A stretch of DNA of 64,000 nucleotides from positions 124,001-188,000 of the forward strand of contig NZ_JAAATR010000112.1 of the NCBI RefSeq assembly GCF_009907385.1. Reading direction: 5' to 3'. Below the pieces are notes generated by a model, which did no database searches, had not been told where the DNA came from, and saw nothing but the letters and a program-made list of their open reading frames with translations. A program made the translations under genes and the position numbers. Position 1 is the stretch's first letter, and each line of letters begins with the position of its first letter. Shown here in pieces: positions 48,781 to 60,224 of the stretch. Origin of the DNA: Atlantibacter hermannii. Lineage in GTDB: Bacteria; Pseudomonadota; Gammaproteobacteria; Enterobacterales; Enterobacteriaceae.

Positions 48781-50091
48781 TTAGCTGATTTGCCGTACCG
48801 GCGCAGGATTTGCGATAAGCCGTTCCGGCAGCACAAACGTAAAGGTAGTGCCTTTGCCGGGTTGGCTCTCGATCTCAAGGCGCGCATCGTGGTGGCTGAG
48901 GGCGTGCTTCACAATCGCCAGCCCCAGTCCGCTGCCGCCGGTCTGGCGGGAACGGGCTTTATCCACCCGGTAAAAACGCTCGGTGAGGCGTGGAATATGC
49001 TCTGCGGAAATTCCCGGCCCGTTGTCCTGTACCGAAAACTTTGCTCCCTGCGGAACACGTTGCCAGGTCACGGTAATCGCCGTGCCTTCCGGGGTGTGGT
49101 TCACGGCGTTATACACCAGGTTGGAGATGGCGCTGCGCAGCTGTTCGTCATTACCGAGCACCTTCAGATCGTTGTCGACGTCAAACTTAAGCGTATGTTT
49201 TTTGTGGCTTAAGGTTTGCGCTTCACGTTCCACCACCCGCAGCATCATCGGCACGTCGATTTGCTCATTAAGCACCAGCGCCGGCGCGGCTTCGATTTTC
49301 GACAGCGTCAGCAGCTGTTTGACCAGCCCCTCCATGCGGTGGGTTTGCTCGCGCATGGTGTGGATGGCTTTCTCACGTAGCGGGCCTTCCAGCGGCTTGT
49401 CGTCCATCATCTCCAGGTAGCCCTGAAGCACCGTCAGCGGTGTACGCAATTCGTGACTGACGTTGGCAAAGAAATTACGCCGCGCGCCTTCCAGCTGGTG
49501 CATTTGCGTGACGTCGCGCGCCACCATCAGCAGTTGATCTTCGCTGTAAGGCATCACGCGAAACTCCAGATGACGCCCGTTATTCAGCACCAGATTGAGC
49601 GGACGGGTAAACTGTCGCCCCTTCAGCCAGCTGGTGAATTCCGGGTAGCGCAGCAGGTTAAGAATGTTTTGGCCGTTATCGTCCGGCCAGCGGAGACCTA
49701 ACAGCTGCTGGGCCAGGCCGTTGCACCAGAAGATATTGCCCTCTTCGGTGGTGAGGATCACCGCATCCGGCAAGGATTCCGCACCGCTGCGAAAGCGTTT
49801 GATCAGATTACCCAGCTCGCGGCGGCGCTTTTTGTTACGCAACTGCATCTGATGCAGACCGTACAGCAGCGGATCCCAACTCCCCCGCCCGGTTGGCGGC
49901 GTCATACTGCGATCGACCCAGATCCACCAGGACAGGCGCATCAGATTCCAGAAATGCCACACCAGCAGGCCGGTGACCGCCAGCAGCAGAAACCATGCCC
50001 AGTAACCAAAAATGGCCCCTAAAATCAGGGCCGGAATACAACACAGTACCAGCTCAAGGGCCAGCCTTTTCCATGACAGCCGTTCCAGCAC
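48781..50091 (-). CDS. phoR: Phosphate regulon sensor kinase PhoR
   Basis: 436 residues (E. coli 431). Two N-terminal membrane helices (~10-50), a short charged linker, a PAS domain (~95-195), the dimerisation domain with phosphorylated His213 ([10 protein letters not shown]) and the ATPase domain with N, G1 and G2 boxes ([25 protein letters not shown]) are all present. PhoR reads the state of the Pst transporter through PhoU and phosphorylates PhoB at low phosphate. It follows phoB by 23 bases. Confidence 0.98.
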   Translation of the reverse strand: MLERLSWKRLALELVLCCIPALILGAIFGYWAWFLLLAVTGLLVWHFWNLMRLSWWIWVDRSMTPPTGRGSWDPLLYGLHQMQLRNKKRRRELGNLIKRFRSGAESLPDAVILTTEEGNIFWCNGLAQQLLGLRWPDDNGQNILNLLRYPEFTSWLKGRQFTRPLNLVLNNGRHLEFRVMPYSEDQLLMVARDVTQMHQLEGARRNFFANVSHELRTPLTVLQGYLEMMDDKPLEGPLREKAIHTMREQTHRMEGLVKQLLTLSKIEAAPALVLNEQIDVPMMLRVVEREAQTLSHKKHTLKFDVDNDLKVLGNDEQLRSAISNLVYNAVNHTPEGTAITVTWQRVPQGAKFSVQDNGPGISAEHIPRLTERFYRVDKARSRQTGGSGLGLAIVKHALSHHDARLEIESQPGKGTTFTFVLPERLIANPAPVRQIS

Positions 50092-50114
50092 GCGTCACTC
50101 TCCGGTTATCGTGA

Positions 50115-50804
50115 TTAAAAACGACTTGAGAAGCGGTAGCCGGTGCCGCGAACCGTTTGCACCATCCGGTCGTGCCCGCTCAGCTCCAGCGCTTTACGCA
50201 GGCGGCGGATATGCACGTCCACGGTTCGGTCTTCCACATAGACATTGGTGCCCCAGACGTGATTAAGCAGCTGTTCGCGGCTGTAAACCCGCTCCGGGTG
50301 GGTCATAAAGAAGTGTAACAGTTTGAATTCGGTGGGGCCCATATCAAGGGGATTTTCGCCGGTCATCACGCGGTGGGAGCTGGGGTCGAGGCTCAGTCCC
50401 TGCATTTCAATCACCTCTTCCACCGCCATCGGGGAGATGCGGCGCATCACGGCTTTAATCCGCGCCACCAGCTCTTTCGGAGAGAACGGCTTGGTGATGT
50501 AATCGTCCGCGCCGGTTTCCAGCCCGCGCACGCGGTCTTCTTCTTCGCCGCGCGCGGTCAGCATCATCACCGGGATATCGCGGGTCAGCGCTTCGCGTTT
50601 AAGATGCTTAATAAACTGAAGCCCGGAGCCGCCCGGCAGCATCCAGTCCAGCAGGATAAGATCGGGCCAGGGTTCGTTAAGCTGATTCACCGCCGTGTCA
50701 TAATCTTCCGCTTCAACCGGCTGGAAGCCATTTTGTTCGAGTACGAAGCACACCATCTCGCGGATTGGCGCTTCATCTTCAACGACCAGGATACGTCTCG
50801 CCAT
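50115..50804 (-). CDS. phoB: Phosphate regulon response regulator PhoB
   Basis: 229 residues from [14 protein letters not shown] at 50804; an in-frame start 15 bases upstream is not used in E. coli. Receiver domain with phosphoacceptor Asp53 and Lys105, then an OmpR-type winged helix ([27 protein letters not shown], given in part). PhoB-P activates genes with Pho boxes, including its own operon; a Pho box lies upstream. psiF at the end of this window is a known member of the phosphate-starvation set in E. coli. Confidence 0.98.
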   Translation of the reverse strand: MARRILVVEDEAPIREMVCFVLEQNGFQPVEAEDYDTAVNQLNEPWPDLILLDWMLPGGSGLQFIKHLKREALTRDIPVMMLTARGEEEDRVRGLETGADDYITKPFSPKELVARIKAVMRRISPMAVEEVIEMQGLSLDPSSHRVMTGENPLDMGPTEFKLLHFFMTHPERVYSREQLLNHVWGTNVYVEDRTVDVHIRRLRKALELSGHDRMVQTVRGTGYRFSSRF

Positions 50805-50853
50805 GATTAGCCCTGTCAAATTAAGTCGAATTTTCTGAATGCGGCGCCATTAT

Positions 50854-50871
50854 GCGTCAGTTTTATGACAG
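50854..50871 (-). promoter_or_regulatory. Pho box before phoBR
   Basis: On the minus strand this reads CTGTCATAAAACTGACGC, which fits the Pho-box consensus CTGTCATAWAWCTGTCAY in its first 14 positions. A weaker CATAAATCTGTCA repeat overlaps on the promoter-distal side. It is 50 bases upstream of phoB. Confidence 0.85.
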
Positions 50872-50992
50872 ATTTATGAAAAAGATGACGGTCTTATGAC
50901 CCATCAATTTACTGTATAAATCTGGCGTCAGGACAGTGGTGTATAAGGAGGGTTATAATCCCCCTTTCGTTTTTACGCCACAGGGAATGACG

Positions 50993-52207
50993 ATGCGCAT
51001 CCTCCACACCTCAGACTGGCACCTCGGTCAAAATTTTTATACTAAAAGCCGCGCCGCGGAGCACCAGGCCTTTCTGAGCTGGCTGCGCCAGACGGCGGAG
51101 GAACAGCAGGTGGACGCCATCATCGTCGCCGGGGATATTTTCGATACCGGCTCGCCGCCGAGCTACGCCCGGGAACTGTATAACCGCTTTGTGGTGGATC
51201 TCCAGTCCACCGGCTGCCAGTTGATTGTGCTGGCAGGCAATCATGATTCCGTCGCCACGCTCAATGAATCCCGCGAGCTGCTGGCCTGCCTGAATACCCG
51301 GGTGATTGCCAGCGCGCAGCATCATCCGGAAGGTCAGGCGATAATCATGAATAACCGCCAGGGCGAACCGGGCGCGGTGCTGTGCCCGATCCCGTTTTTA
51401 CGTCCGCGCGACATTACCCGAAGCCGCGCCGGGGAGTCGGGCAGCGAAAAGCAGCTGCACCTGCTGGATGCCATCACCCGCCACTATCAGGAATGCTTTG
51501 ACGCCGCCTGCCGGCTGCGCGGCGAACGGGCGCTGCCGGTTATCGCCACCGGGCACTTAACGGCGCTGGGCGTCACCAAAACCGACGCGGTGCGCGATAT
51601 CTACATCGGCACGCTGGACGCCTTCCCGGCCAGCCATTTCCCGGCGGCGGATTACATCGCGCTGGGTCATATTCACCGCGCCCAGTGCGTCGCGAAGCGC
51701 GAACATATCCGCTATTGCGGCTCGCCGATCCCGTTAAGTTTCGATGAAACCGGCGGCGCAAAGGTAGTGAATCTGGTGGAGTTTTCCGCCGGGGCGCTGG
51801 CTGCTATCACCCCGCTGGAAGTGCCCGTGACCCAGCCGCTGGCGATGATCAAAGGCAATCTGGCGCAAATCGAGCAGCAGCTTGAGCAGTGGCGCGACGC
51901 GCCTGCCGAGCCGAAAACCTGGCTGGATATCGAAATCGTCAGCGACGACTTCCTGCACGATATGCAGCGTCAGATTGTCGCCATGACCGAAAACCTGCCG
52001 GTGGAAGTGATCCTGCTGCGCCGCAATCGCGAGCAGCGTGAACAGGCCATCGCCCGGCTGGAAACCGAAACGTTGAGCGAACTGAGCGTCGCGGACGTGT
52101 TTGAACGCCGCCTGCAAAGCGAAGCGCTGGAAGACGATGAAGCCGCCCGGCTGAGGACGCTGTTCGCCCAAACCCTGGAGAGGATGCAGCAGGAGGAAAA
52201 CGCATGA
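50993..52207 (+). CDS. sbcD: SbcD, nuclease subunit of the SbcCD (Mre11-Rad50) complex
   Basis: 404 residues from [15 protein letters not shown] at 50993; an upstream in-frame start would add 19 unconserved residues. The calcineurin-type phosphoesterase motifs are clear: [25 protein letters not shown] and GHIHRA. With SbcC it cuts hairpins and protein-blocked DNA ends using manganese. It overlaps sbcC by 4 bases and is divergent from phoB. Confidence 0.98.
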   Translation: MRILHTSDWHLGQNFYTKSRAAEHQAFLSWLRQTAEEQQVDAIIVAGDIFDTGSPPSYARELYNRFVVDLQSTGCQLIVLAGNHDSVATLNESRELLACLNTRVIASAQHHPEGQAIIMNNRQGEPGAVLCPIPFLRPRDITRSRAGESGSEKQLHLLDAITRHYQECFDAACRLRGERALPVIATGHLTALGVTKTDAVRDIYIGTLDAFPASHFPAADYIALGHIHRAQCVAKREHIRYCGSPIPLSFDETGGAKVVNLVEFSAGALAAITPLEVPVTQPLAMIKGNLAQIEQQLEQWRDAPAEPKTWLDIEIVSDDFLHDMQRQIVAMTENLPVEVILLRRNREQREQAIARLETETLSELSVADVFERRLQSEALEDDEAARLRTLFAQTLERMQQEENA

Positions 52208-55200
52208 AAATTTTGAGCCTGCGCCTCAAGAACCTCAACTCCCTGAAGGGCGAATGGAAAATTGATTTCACCCGGGAGCCGTTTTCCAGCAACGGTCTGT
52301 TCGCCATCACCGGGCCAACCGGCGCGGGGAAAACCACCCTGCTCGACGCCATTTGCCTGGCGCTGTATCACAAGACGCCGCGTCTCAACACCATTTCCCA
52401 GTCGCAGAACGATTTAATGACCCGCGACACCGCCGAGTGTCTGGCGGAGGTGGAGTTTGAAGTCAAAGGCGAGGCGTACCGCGCGTTCTGGAGCCAGTAT
52501 CGCGCCCGCTACCTGCCGGACGGCAAACTCCAGCCTCCCCGTGTGGAGCTGGCCCGCAGCGCCGACGGAAAAATCCTGGCGGATAAAGTGAACGACAAGC
52601 TCGACGCCGTCGCCACGTTGACCGGGCTGGATTATGACCGCTTTACCCGTTCGATGATGCTTTCTCAGGGACAGTTCGCCGCCTTCCTGAACGCGAAAGC
52701 CCAGGAGCGCGCCGAACTGCTGGAAGAACTGACCGGCACCGAGATTTACGGGGTCATTTCCGCGCGGGTGTTTGAGCAGCATAAACAGGCGCGTATCGAT
52801 CTGGAAAAATTACAGTCTCAGGCGCAGGGCGTGATGTTGCTCAGCGAGGAGCAGCGCCAGCAGCTGGCAGAAAGTTTGCAAGCGCTCACTTCGCAGGAGC
52901 AAACGCTACAGACAGCGCTTCAGCGCAACCAACTGCATCACCAGTGGCTAAGCCAGAAAGCGCAGCTTGAACGCCACTGCCTGCAGACGCAAACCGATCT
53001 GGCGCAGGCGCAGCAGGCCCGGCTCGCGGCGCAGGCCGATATCGCCCGGCTGGAGCTGGCCCTGCCCGCTGAAAAACTGCGCCCGCTGTGGCAGCAGCGC
53101 CGCGACCAGCGTCTGGCCTTGCTGCGGACGCAAACCCAGCGTGATGAAGTAAACACTCGCTTACTTAACGAGAAGCAGCGCCGCCAGCAGATCCGCGCCG
53201 CTATCGCCCAACGCGCTGCCGATTCACGGTCGGAACTGGAACAGCTCAACGCGCTGATGCAAACCCACCACCGCTGGAGCCAGTGGCATAGCGAACTGGC
53301 AGGCTGGAAATCCGCCTTTGCGGAGCGCCGCCGCGACGGCAGCCGGCTCGGCGAACTGCGCGCCGCGCTGGATCAGGTAAAGAACAAACAGGCGCAGCTG
53401 GCCCCCGTCACGCTGACGCTGACGCCGGAAGCGCTCAACAGCCAGCTACAGCGCGCCGCCGCCCAGCGCGGCCAGCGCCAGAAACTGGCGGTACTGCACC
53501 GTGATATTGCGGCCCAGCGCCAGCGTGCCGGGCAGCTCGACCAACAGCGCCAGGGGATCGACCAGCAGTTAGCGGATCTGGAGCGCCAACTGGTTGAGAA
53601 GCGCGCAGCGTATAAGGCGAAACAGGAAGCGGCGGCGAACGCCTTCCAGGTATGGGAGCTGGAAAAAACCATTGCGGGCCTGATGGCTGAGCGAGCGCGG
53701 CTCCAGCCCGATGCGCCCTGCCCGCTGTGCGGTTCCACCCATCATCCGGCCATTGAGGCGTATAACGCCGTCCAGCCCAACGACAGCGAGGCGCGCTACC
53801 AGCAGCTCGAAAAGGAAAAATCGGCGCTGGGCGAACAGGGCGCGACGCTGCGCGGCCAGCAAAACTCGCTGCAAAAACAGCGGATGGAGCTGGACGCCGA
53901 AGCGGCAGGCATTACCCGGAAAGCGCAAACGCTGAGCGCGGAATGGGATGCGTTGTGCCAGGCACTGGACGCGACGCTGGATGCCAACGAGCCGCTGGAG
54001 CCCTGGCTTGAGGCGCAGACCCAGTACGAGCAACAGCTTTATCTGCTGCAACAGCACCAGCTGCTGGCGGACGACGCGCGCGTCAGGCAGCAGGCTATCA
54101 CTCAATATGAAGCTGAAATGGCGACGCGCTACCAGACGCTCAGCGAACAGTTTACCGCGCTGGATCTGACGCTGCCGGATGACGCCCAGGAAGCCGGGTG
54201 GCTGCGGGCGCGCGAGCAGGAAGCGCAGCAGTGGCAGCAGCAGCAAACCCGTCAGCTTGCGTTGCAAAATCTGCTCGCCCGCTGCGATGAGGTGCTGGCA
54301 GTATTGCCGGATGAAGCAGCGCAATCCGTACAGGTTGATGGCGAACCGCTGGAGAGCTGGCAACCGTGTCACAACCAGTGCCTGACGCTGGAAGCCCAGT
54401 GGGCGACGCTCAGCGAACAGTGTCAACGGGAACAGGTCCGTGAAGTACAGCTGACGCAGGAATTCGAGCAACTGCTTGCGCAAAGCCATTTCGCGGATGA
54501 AGCCGCATTTCTCGCCGCAGTGCTGGAACCGTCAGAGCTGGAACGCCTGAGCGCGCTAAAAACCCAAACCGAGCGCCAGCTGCACGAGCAGCAAACCCGG
54601 CTGGCGCAGGCGGAACAGGCGCTGAACGCGCACCTGCAAGCCTCGCCGCCTGAGATTGATTCAACGGCGGATCCGGACGCCCTACAGGCCGCGATGGCGC
54701 AACTCAGCCAGGCGCTGCGTGAAAACGCCACCCGCCAGGGCGAACTGAAGCAGCAAATCAGACAGGACGCAGACAATCGCGAACGGCTACAGGGACTGCA
54801 ACAGCAGATCGACGACGCCAGCGCTCATCTGGCGACCTGGGCGCATCTCAATCACTTAATCGGTTCGCAAAAAGGCGACAAATTCCGTAAATATGCCCAG
54901 GGCTTAACCCTCGACAACCTGGTCTGGCTGGCGAACCAGCAGCTCAACCGGCTGCACGGGCGCTACCTGCTGAAGCGTAAACTCAGCGAAGAGCTGGAGC
55001 TGGAAGTGGTGGATACCTGGCAGGCCGACGCGGTGCGCGACACCCGCACCCTTTCCGGCGGCGAAAGCTTCCTGGTCAGCCTGGCGCTGGCGCTGGCGCT
55101 GTCGGATCTGGTAAGCCACAAAACCCGCATCGACTCGCTATTCCTCGACGAAGGTTTCGGCACCCTCGACGCCGAAACCCTGGACATTGCCCTCGACGCG

Positions 55201-55347
55201 CTGGACGCCCTCAACGCCACTGGCAAAACCATCGGCGTCATCAGCCACGTCGAAGCCATGAAAGAGCGCATCCCGGTACAAATTAAAGTGAAAAAGATAA
55301 ACGGCCTCGGCGTCAGCCGGTTAGCCAGGGAATACGCAGTAAGTTAA
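52204..55347 (+). CDS. sbcC: SbcC, ATPase subunit of the SbcCD complex
   Basis: 1047 residues (E. coli 1048). Walker [10 protein letters not shown] is at 37-45, a very long coiled coil folds back at the zinc hook CPLC (506-509), and the C-terminal half has the signature LSGGES (950-955) and Walker B FLDE (980-983). SMC-like arms hold DNA and control the SbcD nuclease. The ATG overlaps the sbcD stop. The coiled-coil arms diverge faster than the ends, as is usual for the family. Confidence 0.98.
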   Translation: MKILSLRLKNLNSLKGEWKIDFTREPFSSNGLFAITGPTGAGKTTLLDAICLALYHKTPRLNTISQSQNDLMTRDTAECLAEVEFEVKGEAYRAFWSQYRARYLPDGKLQPPRVELARSADGKILADKVNDKLDAVATLTGLDYDRFTRSMMLSQGQFAAFLNAKAQERAELLEELTGTEIYGVISARVFEQHKQARIDLEKLQSQAQGVMLLSEEQRQQLAESLQALTSQEQTLQTALQRNQLHHQWLSQKAQLERHCLQTQTDLAQAQQARLAAQADIARLELALPAEKLRPLWQQRRDQRLALLRTQTQRDEVNTRLLNEKQRRQQIRAAIAQRAADSRSELEQLNALMQTHHRWSQWHSELAGWKSAFAERRRDGSRLGELRAALDQVKNKQAQLAPVTLTLTPEALNSQLQRAAAQRGQRQKLAVLHRDIAAQRQRAGQLDQQRQGIDQQLADLERQLVEKRAAYKAKQEAAANAFQVWELEKTIAGLMAERARLQPDAPCPLCGSTHHPAIEAYNAVQPNDSEARYQQLEKEKSALGEQGATLRGQQNSLQKQRMELDAEAAGITRKAQTLSAEWDALCQALDATLDANEPLEPWLEAQTQYEQQLYLLQQHQLLADDARVRQQAITQYEAEMATRYQTLSEQFTALDLTLPDDAQEAGWLRAREQEAQQWQQQQTRQLALQNLLARCDEVLAVLPDEAAQSVQVDGEPLESWQPCHNQCLTLEAQWATLSEQCQREQVREVQLTQEFEQLLAQSHFADEAAFLAAVLEPSELERLSALKTQTERQLHEQQTRLAQAEQALNAHLQASPPEIDSTADPDALQAAMAQLSQALRENATRQGELKQQIRQDADNRERLQGLQQQIDDASAHLATWAHLNHLIGSQKGDKFRKYAQGLTLDNLVWLANQQLNRLHGRYLLKRKLSEELELEVVDTWQADAVRDTRTLSGGESFLVSLALALALSDLVSHKTRIDSLFLDEGFGTLDAETLDIALDALDALNATGKTIGVISHVEAMKERIPVQIKVKKINGLGVSRLAREYAVS

Positions 55348-55464
55348 TCCCTGATAATCCCCACACCAGCCGAGTCAAAGTGGGGGGTACTCCACTCACA
55401 TCGCGGAGTCAAAGCGCGGGATTAATTAACTCACACTTGCGGAGCTAAAGTTGGGGGGTTTTCG

Positions 55465-55632
55465 TCCGGCATCAAAATCGCCGAGGCGCCATTGACGAGC
55501 CAGGTCAAACCAGGCCCTCAGGAATAGTGTAAGCGACAATTACCCCCCATTGTTGTTACAACCATAAGAGCCAGAGCTGGGGGTTTTAATCCGGCATCAA
55601 AATCGCCGAGGCGCAATTGACGAGCCAGGTCA
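55465..55632. repeat. Pair of 43-base direct repeats
   Basis: Copies at 55465-55507 and 55590-55632 are 125 bases apart and differ at one base. Each is preceded by a similar G-rich word (GGGGGTTTT), so the repeated unit may reach ~65 bases. Confidence 0.85.
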
Positions 55633-55685
55633 GCCAGCATGGATGCTGGCTGAGGTCGTGAGCTACAGGATGTAGCATCACGACC
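55630..55685. other. Two adjacent long hairpins
   Basis: First: TCAGCCAGCAT and ATGCTGGCTGA, perfect 11-base arms around GG (55630-55653). Second: GGTCGTGAGCTACA pairs with TGTAGC-A-TCACGACC around GGA, with one bulged A (55654-55685). No T-run follows, so these are not ordinary terminators. Confidence 0.8.
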
Positions 55686-55828
55686 GACCTGAAGCGAGGA
55701 GATGGAGCCGAGGGCAGCGGCGAAGCCGCCGATTTTGCTGGCCGGGAGCCTGGGGTGTCGGGGACGCGGCGGCGAGCGTCCCTGACTCGTTCGCGTACAC
55801 TGAGGCCCCATAGATGGAAACATTCAAA

Positions 55829-55966
55829 GCGAACGAAACATTCCACCTGACGTGAGCAAAACATTCCACCTGACGCGAACGAAACATTCCACCCAACGCG
55901 AACGAAACATTCCACCCAACGCGAACGAAACATTCCACCTGACGCGAACGAAACATACCACTATCC
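55829..55966. repeat. Six tandem copies of a 23-base unit
   Basis: Units start at 55829, 55852, 55875, 55898, 55921 and 55944. The consensus begins GCGAACGAAACATTCCACC and ends in TGAC or CAAC. Copies 1 and 5 are identical, 3 and 4 are identical, 2 and 6 are degenerate. The length is not a multiple of three, so it is unlikely to be coding. There are no unique spacers, so it is not a CRISPR array. Confidence 0.92.
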
Positions 55967-55988
55967 ATTCATAAGCCGCACCGCGAAC

Positions 55989-56894
55989 CTATTGAGGCCA
56001 CAACCACGCCGCCCCCCGCACCCCACTCGAATCCCCGTGCTTCGCCTTCACTATCGGCGTCTCACACTCCCCGCCAAACACCCAGGGCTTGATCAACTGC
56101 GGCACCGTCTGATACAGCCGATCCACATTGCTCATCCCGCCGCCCAATACAATCACATCGGGATCGAGAATATTCACCACGTGCGCCAGCGACTTGGCGA
56201 GCCGCATTTCATATCGGCTGAGCGCCAGCTCCGCCACCGGATCCTGCTGCTCCACCAACCGGATAATCTCGCTGCCTTTATGCGGATGCCCGCTGAGCCG
56301 CCGGTAATCGGTCGCGAAACCGGTGCCGGAAATAAAAGTCTCGATACACCCCTGCTTGCCGCAATAGCACGGCACTTCTTCCCGATAGCGCAACTCGTCG
56401 GCGTCCATCCACGGCAGCGGATTATGGCCCCACTCCCCCGCGGTCCCGTTGCCGCCGATATGGCTGTGGCCGCCCAGCGCAATCCCGGACCCGCAACCGG
56501 TGCCGATGATCACCGCAAATACCGTTTGCGCCCCGGCTGCCGCGCCGTCTACCGCTTCGGACACCGCCAGGCAGTTGGCGTCATTCGCCAGGCGCACCTC
56601 TCGTCCCAGCCGGGCGCTGAGATCTTTATCAAATGGCTTACCGTTAAGCCAGGTCGAGTTGGCATTCTTGACCACGCCGGTATAGGGCGAAATCGAGCCG
56701 GGGATCCCCATCCCCACACTGCCTCGCTCGCCGGTGGCCTCTTCCGCCAGCCCTACCAGCTCGGCGATGGTCTCAATGGTCTGCGCATAATCGTCGCGCG
56801 GCGTAGGCAGCCGGTGACGATACAATTGCTGGCCGTCGTCAGACAGCGCGATCACTTCGGTTTTGGTACCACCTAAATCAATCCCAATACGCAC
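55989..56894 (-). CDS. mak: Mak, fructokinase of the ROK family
   Basis: 301 residues from a GTG at 56894 ([17 protein letters not shown]), the start used in E. coli; the frame is open 54 bases further upstream. ROK signatures are present: the phosphate-binding LGGTKTE, the catalytic [14 protein letters not shown] region and a zinc site [10 protein letters not shown]. It phosphorylates fructose (manno(fructo)kinase). It is divergent from rdgC. The 3' end abuts the repeat-rich region. Confidence 0.95.
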   Translation of the reverse strand: MRIGIDLGGTKTEVIALSDDGQQLYRHRLPTPRDDYAQTIETIAELVGLAEEATGERGSVGMGIPGSISPYTGVVKNANSTWLNGKPFDKDLSARLGREVRLANDANCLAVSEAVDGAAAGAQTVFAVIIGTGCGSGIALGGHSHIGGNGTAGEWGHNPLPWMDADELRYREEVPCYCGKQGCIETFISGTGFATDYRRLSGHPHKGSEIIRLVEQQDPVAELALSRYEMRLAKSLAHVVNILDPDVIVLGGGMSNVDRLYQTVPQLIKPWVFGGECETPIVKAKHGDSSGVRGAAWLWPQ

Positions 56895-57019
56895 ATGAAG
56901 CCCCTTATTTACGCAGTTCAGAGTGACGGTTGCGGGCCTTTCTCTCAAAGGCCATGAAACTGAGCGGCGGTTTCGTTATCATGCCCGCTGCGTTTAACTA
57001 CCAGACCGTGGAAAATATC

Positions 57020-57931
57020 ATGCTGTGGTTCAAAAATTTAATGGTTTATCGCGTCAGCCGCGACGTCTCGCTGCGAGCCGAAGAGATGGAAAAACAGCTG
57101 GCGGCGTTTTCCTTTACCCCCTGTGGCAGCCAGGATATGGCGAAAACCGGTTGGGTGCCACCGATGGGCTCACAGAGTGATGCGCTGACGCACACTGCCA
57201 ACGGTCAAATTGTTATCTGCGCCCGCAAAGAGGAGAAAATCCTGCCTGCGCCAGTCATCAAACAGGCGCTGGAAGCGAAGATCGCCAAACTGGAAGCGGA
57301 CCAGGGGCGCAAGCTGAAAAAGACTGAAAAAGATTCGCTGAAAGATGAAGTATTGCACTCCTTACTGCCGCGCGCCTTCAGCCGTTTTAACCAGACCATG
57401 ATGTGGATCGATACCGTTAACGGATTGATTATGGTCGACTGCGCCAGCGCCAAAAAGGCCGAAGATACCCTGGCGCTGCTGCGCAAAAGCCTGGGCTCGC
57501 TGCCGGTGGTGCCGCTGACCCTGGAGACGCCGCCGGAACTGACCCTGACCGAATGGGTGCGCAGCGGCAGCGCCGCGCAGGGATTCCAGTTGATGGATGA
57601 AGCCGAACTCAAAGCGATGCTGGAAGACGGCGGCGTGATCCGCTGTAAAAAGCAGGAACTGGTCAGCGATGAAATCGCCGTGCACATCGAGGCGGGCAAA
57701 GTGGTCACCAAACTGGCCCTCGACTGGCAACAGCGCATCCAGTTTATGATGTGTGAGGACGGTTCGATCAAGCGCCTGAAGTTTGCCGACGAGCTGCGCG
57801 ATCAGAATGAAGATATTGACCGTGAAGACGTGGCCCAGCGCTTTGATGCCGATTTTATTCTGATGACGGGCGAACTGGCGGCCCTGATTAGCAGCCTGGT
57901 GGAAGGGTTGGGCGGCGAAGCCCAACGCTAA
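57020..57931 (+). CDS. rdgC: RdgC, DNA-binding regulator of recombination
   Basis: 303 residues, the E. coli length, from [18 protein letters not shown] at 57020; an in-frame start 90 bases upstream is not conserved. RdgC forms a ring-shaped dimer on DNA and limits RecA loading; it is nucleoid-associated. The gene is divergent from mak, with an overlapping upstream region. Confidence 0.97.
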   Translation: MLWFKNLMVYRVSRDVSLRAEEMEKQLAAFSFTPCGSQDMAKTGWVPPMGSQSDALTHTANGQIVICARKEEKILPAPVIKQALEAKIAKLEADQGRKLKKTEKDSLKDEVLHSLLPRAFSRFNQTMMWIDTVNGLIMVDCASAKKAEDTLALLRKSLGSLPVVPLTLETPPELTLTEWVRSGSAAQGFQLMDEAELKAMLEDGGVIRCKKQELVSDEIAVHIEAGKVVTKLALDWQQRIQFMMCEDGSIKRLKFADELRDQNEDIDREDVAQRFDADFILMTGELAALISSLVEGLGGEAQR

Positions 57932-57936
57932 CAGCA

Positions 57937-57959
57937 TTCACCCTCGCAAAGAGGGTGAA
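57937..57959. terminator. Hairpin between convergent rdgC and ppnP
   Basis: TTCACCCTC and GAGGGTGAA are perfect 9-base arms around GCAAA. It fills most of the 32-base gap. No T-run. Confidence 0.6.
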
Positions 57960-57963
57960 GGTA

Positions 57964-58260
<297 letters not shown>

Positions 58261-58361
58261 TTAGAAATGGTCGAAAAACCAATATACCCGAATTCATGTT
58301 ACTTGCAGCGTTAACAATGACGGGTATTTCAGGCAAGCCCAGCGCGCATCACAGATTTGGG

Positions 58362-59045
58362 TTATACCAGCAGTTCGGAAGCCAGATGGGCCACCAGCAC
58401 GTTGGACAGCAGCACCGGCACATCCAGCTCCTGTTGCAACAGATCGCGGTGTTTCTGGTGATACCCCAGGCAATCCAGCATCAGCACATCAGCGCCCTGG
58501 TCGATCAGCGTGCGCCCGGCGTCCACCAGCTCCTGTTCGGTGCCAAACACCGGGCTCGCCAGCGCATACAGCGGCGGGTTTTCCAGCAGCGCCCACTTTT
58601 CGGCCTGGGAAGAGAGCAGTTCCGGGATCGGCACAATCACGCCGACCTGATGCCCATCAACAATCGACGCCACCAGTGGCGGAATGATGCGCTGCGGCTC
58701 CAGTAAGATCGAATTACGGGCATGAAGTTTGGTGAAGCGGTAGGTACTCATCAACAGAATTACGTCATAGCCCTGGCCATCCAGCACCTCAATGGCGCTT
58801 TGCAGCGCCTGCTCGGTTTTCTGGCGCGACACTTCGACCACTTCTTTATTGCTTAATAGCGTCAGCATCGGCTCATGCCCGGCTTCGACGCCATACTCCT
58901 GTAACGCGTCTTCCTTGCTTAGCGATCCCATGAGACTGATATGCTTTATTTGTTCCTCAGGGACCTGTCCTGCCAGTAACGGTAAAATAGCGCCGACGGG
59001 GACAACGCCAATCGTGAGTATCGCTAACGTAGGATTCATGTTCAT
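58362..59045 (-). CDS. aroM: AroM family protein
   Basis: 227 residues (E. coli 225), with NPTLAILTIGVVPVGAILPLL at the start and DVLMLDCLGYHQKHRDLLQ near the end. The family belongs to an Asp/Glu racemase-like fold. In E. coli aroM is co-transcribed with aroL and yaiA under TyrR control; its function is not known. It follows yaiA here after a 250-base gap, longer than expected for a tight operon. Confidence 0.93.
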   Translation of the reverse strand: MNMNPTLAILTIGVVPVGAILPLLAGQVPEEQIKHISLMGSLSKEDALQEYGVEAGHEPMLTLLSNKEVVEVSRQKTEQALQSAIEVLDGQGYDVILLMSTYRFTKLHARNSILLEPQRIIPPLVASIVDGHQVGVIVPIPELLSSQAEKWALLENPPLYALASPVFGTEQELVDAGRTLIDQGADVLMLDCLGYHQKHRDLLQQELDVPVLLSNVLVAHLASELLV

Positions 59046-59295
59046 TCGCCTGTCTAATCTCTTGCTTTTCTACTGCACTGCTTACTGCGCCATGCGGTTA
59101 TTGGAGAGAAATTAACCATAAAGCCTGGCAGCTTCTGGCAATCTTGCCGCGCATTTTCTGCTCGTCGCGGCGGCTGTCAGAGTAAGGTTTTAATAGTAAC
59201 GGGAATTTAACTGTTTCTGCGATTGAAAATTCAGAATTTGGCGAAGCGAAGGGAGCAAGGAAGGGAGAGCCAGCCGCTCTCCCCTGTGAATGGCG

Positions 59296-59487
59296 TCACG
59301 TTTTTTCAGGATCTTCATAGCGCCGCTTCGCATCCAGCGCTTCGGCTTCCGTTTCATGTTCGCTAATCAATGCGTCAGGTTTCGGATGGTCCGCACGCAA
59401 TTGATACCAGGTCACCGTCTGTCCTGGGGTGCCTTTTTCAATCGTCACAATGCGCGCTTCACGGGGATACGGGGGTCTGGATGCCAT
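59296..59487 (-). CDS. yaiA: YaiA, small conserved protein
   Basis: 63 residues, the E. coli length, with [42 protein letters not shown]-type sequence (given in part). Function unknown. It lies 46 bases after aroL, in the aroL-yaiA-aroM order, and is likely expressed with aroL. Confidence 0.95.
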   Translation of the reverse strand: MASRPPYPREARIVTIEKGTPGQTVTWYQLRADHPKPDALISEHETEAEALDAKRRYEDPEKT

Positions 59488-59533
59488 AACACTTCCTTAT
59501 CAATGGATTCGAAGTATTAAGTATAGACAACCG

Positions 59534-60058
59534 CTAGCTCGCGCGAGCTAAACGCAACACTTCCAGAATGCGCGCAATAATCCGCTCAACCGGCAGGCTG
59601 GCGTCGATAACATGATGCGCCGCCGCCTGGTACAGGGCTTCGCGCTGGGCCAGCACATCCTCGATTTCTTCGACCATGGGTTTGCCGGTCAGGGTTGGCC
59701 GCTGATCTTCTTCCGGCGAGGCCATCAGGCGCTCGGCCAGGGTTTCAGCCGGAACCTGTAAATAGATCACCGCGCCATGGTTGCGCATAAACACCCGGTT
59801 AGCCTCGGCCAGCACCATGCCGCCGCCGGTGGCGACCACCGTGGCGGGCTGGGTTACCGCCTGTAGCGCCTGGCTTTCTCTGGCGCGAAATCCCGGCCAT
59901 CCTTCCTGTTCGACAATTTCCGCCACCGTCGCGCCGCTTTGCTCCAGCAGCCAGCGATCGGTATCGACAAAATGAAACCCCAGCGATGCCGCCAAACCCT
60001 GACCCACAGTTGTTTTGCCGCATCCGCGCGGTCCGACCAGAAAAAGGGGTTGAGTCAT
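59534..60058 (-). CDS. aroL: Shikimate kinase II
   Basis: 174 residues, the E. coli length. Walker [10 protein letters not shown] is at 9-17, with [11 protein letters not shown] for shikimate binding and [11 protein letters not shown]. It phosphorylates shikimate in the aromatic amino-acid pathway. TyrR-like and TrpR-like sites in the upstream region match the known control of E. coli aroL by both regulators. Confidence 0.97.
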   Translation of the reverse strand: MTQPLFLVGPRGCGKTTVGQGLAASLGFHFVDTDRWLLEQSGATVAEIVEQEGWPGFRARESQALQAVTQPATVVATGGGMVLAEANRVFMRNHGAVIYLQVPAETLAERLMASPEEDQRPTLTGKPMVEEIEDVLAQREALYQAAAHHVIDASLPVERIIARILEVLRLARAS

Positions 60059-60120
60059 GAAAGGACAGTCCTCAGCATCTCAGCCGTTGAGATGGCGTTA
60101 TTAGCGTTAAGAAGCGTCAT

Positions 60121-60140
60121 CATACCAGCAAGCTAGTACA
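60121..60140 (-). promoter_or_regulatory. TrpR-like operator upstream of aroL
   Basis: On the minus strand TGTACTAGCTTGCTGGTATG resembles the TrpR palindrome TGTACTAGTTAACTAGTACA, with one near-perfect and one weaker half. E. coli aroL has a TrpR site in this region. Confidence 0.6.
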
Positions 60141-60149
60141 CAAGATAGG

Positions 60150-60167
60150 CGTAAAAATATAGTTACA
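60150..60167. promoter_or_regulatory. TyrR-like box near the aroL promoter
   Basis: CGTAAA-N6-GTTACA differs from the TyrR consensus TGTAAA-N6-TTTACA at one base in each half. Confidence 0.65.
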
Positions 60168-60224
60168 AAAATGAAATGTAGAAATTTTTTCCGCTGACAG
60201 CCCCGATGAAATCAGGCTTACGCA

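Larger units (their letters stand above)
55348..55988. repeat. 641-base gene-free region with direct repeats, hairpins and a 23-base tandem array
   Basis: No convincing gene. E. coli has araJ here. The left third holds variants of a CGGAGTCAAAG-type word (near 55370, 55405, 55440). Next is a 43-base direct repeat (55465-55507 and 55590-55632, one mismatch), then two strong hairpins (55630-55685), GC-rich sequence, and a six-copy tandem array (55829-55966). It looks like the scar or body of a non-coding mobile element; short open frames on the minus strand follow the repeats and are not gene-like. Confidence 0.7.

Noticed and set aside
55829-55966. Possible CRISPR array
   Set aside because: The 23-base units are directly joined, with no unique spacers, and no cas gene is present.
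55586-55968. Short minus-strand frames with repeated MFRSRQVECF-like peptides
   Set aside because: They follow the 23-base tandem array, whose length shifts the frame in every copy; there is no start signal or family resemblance.
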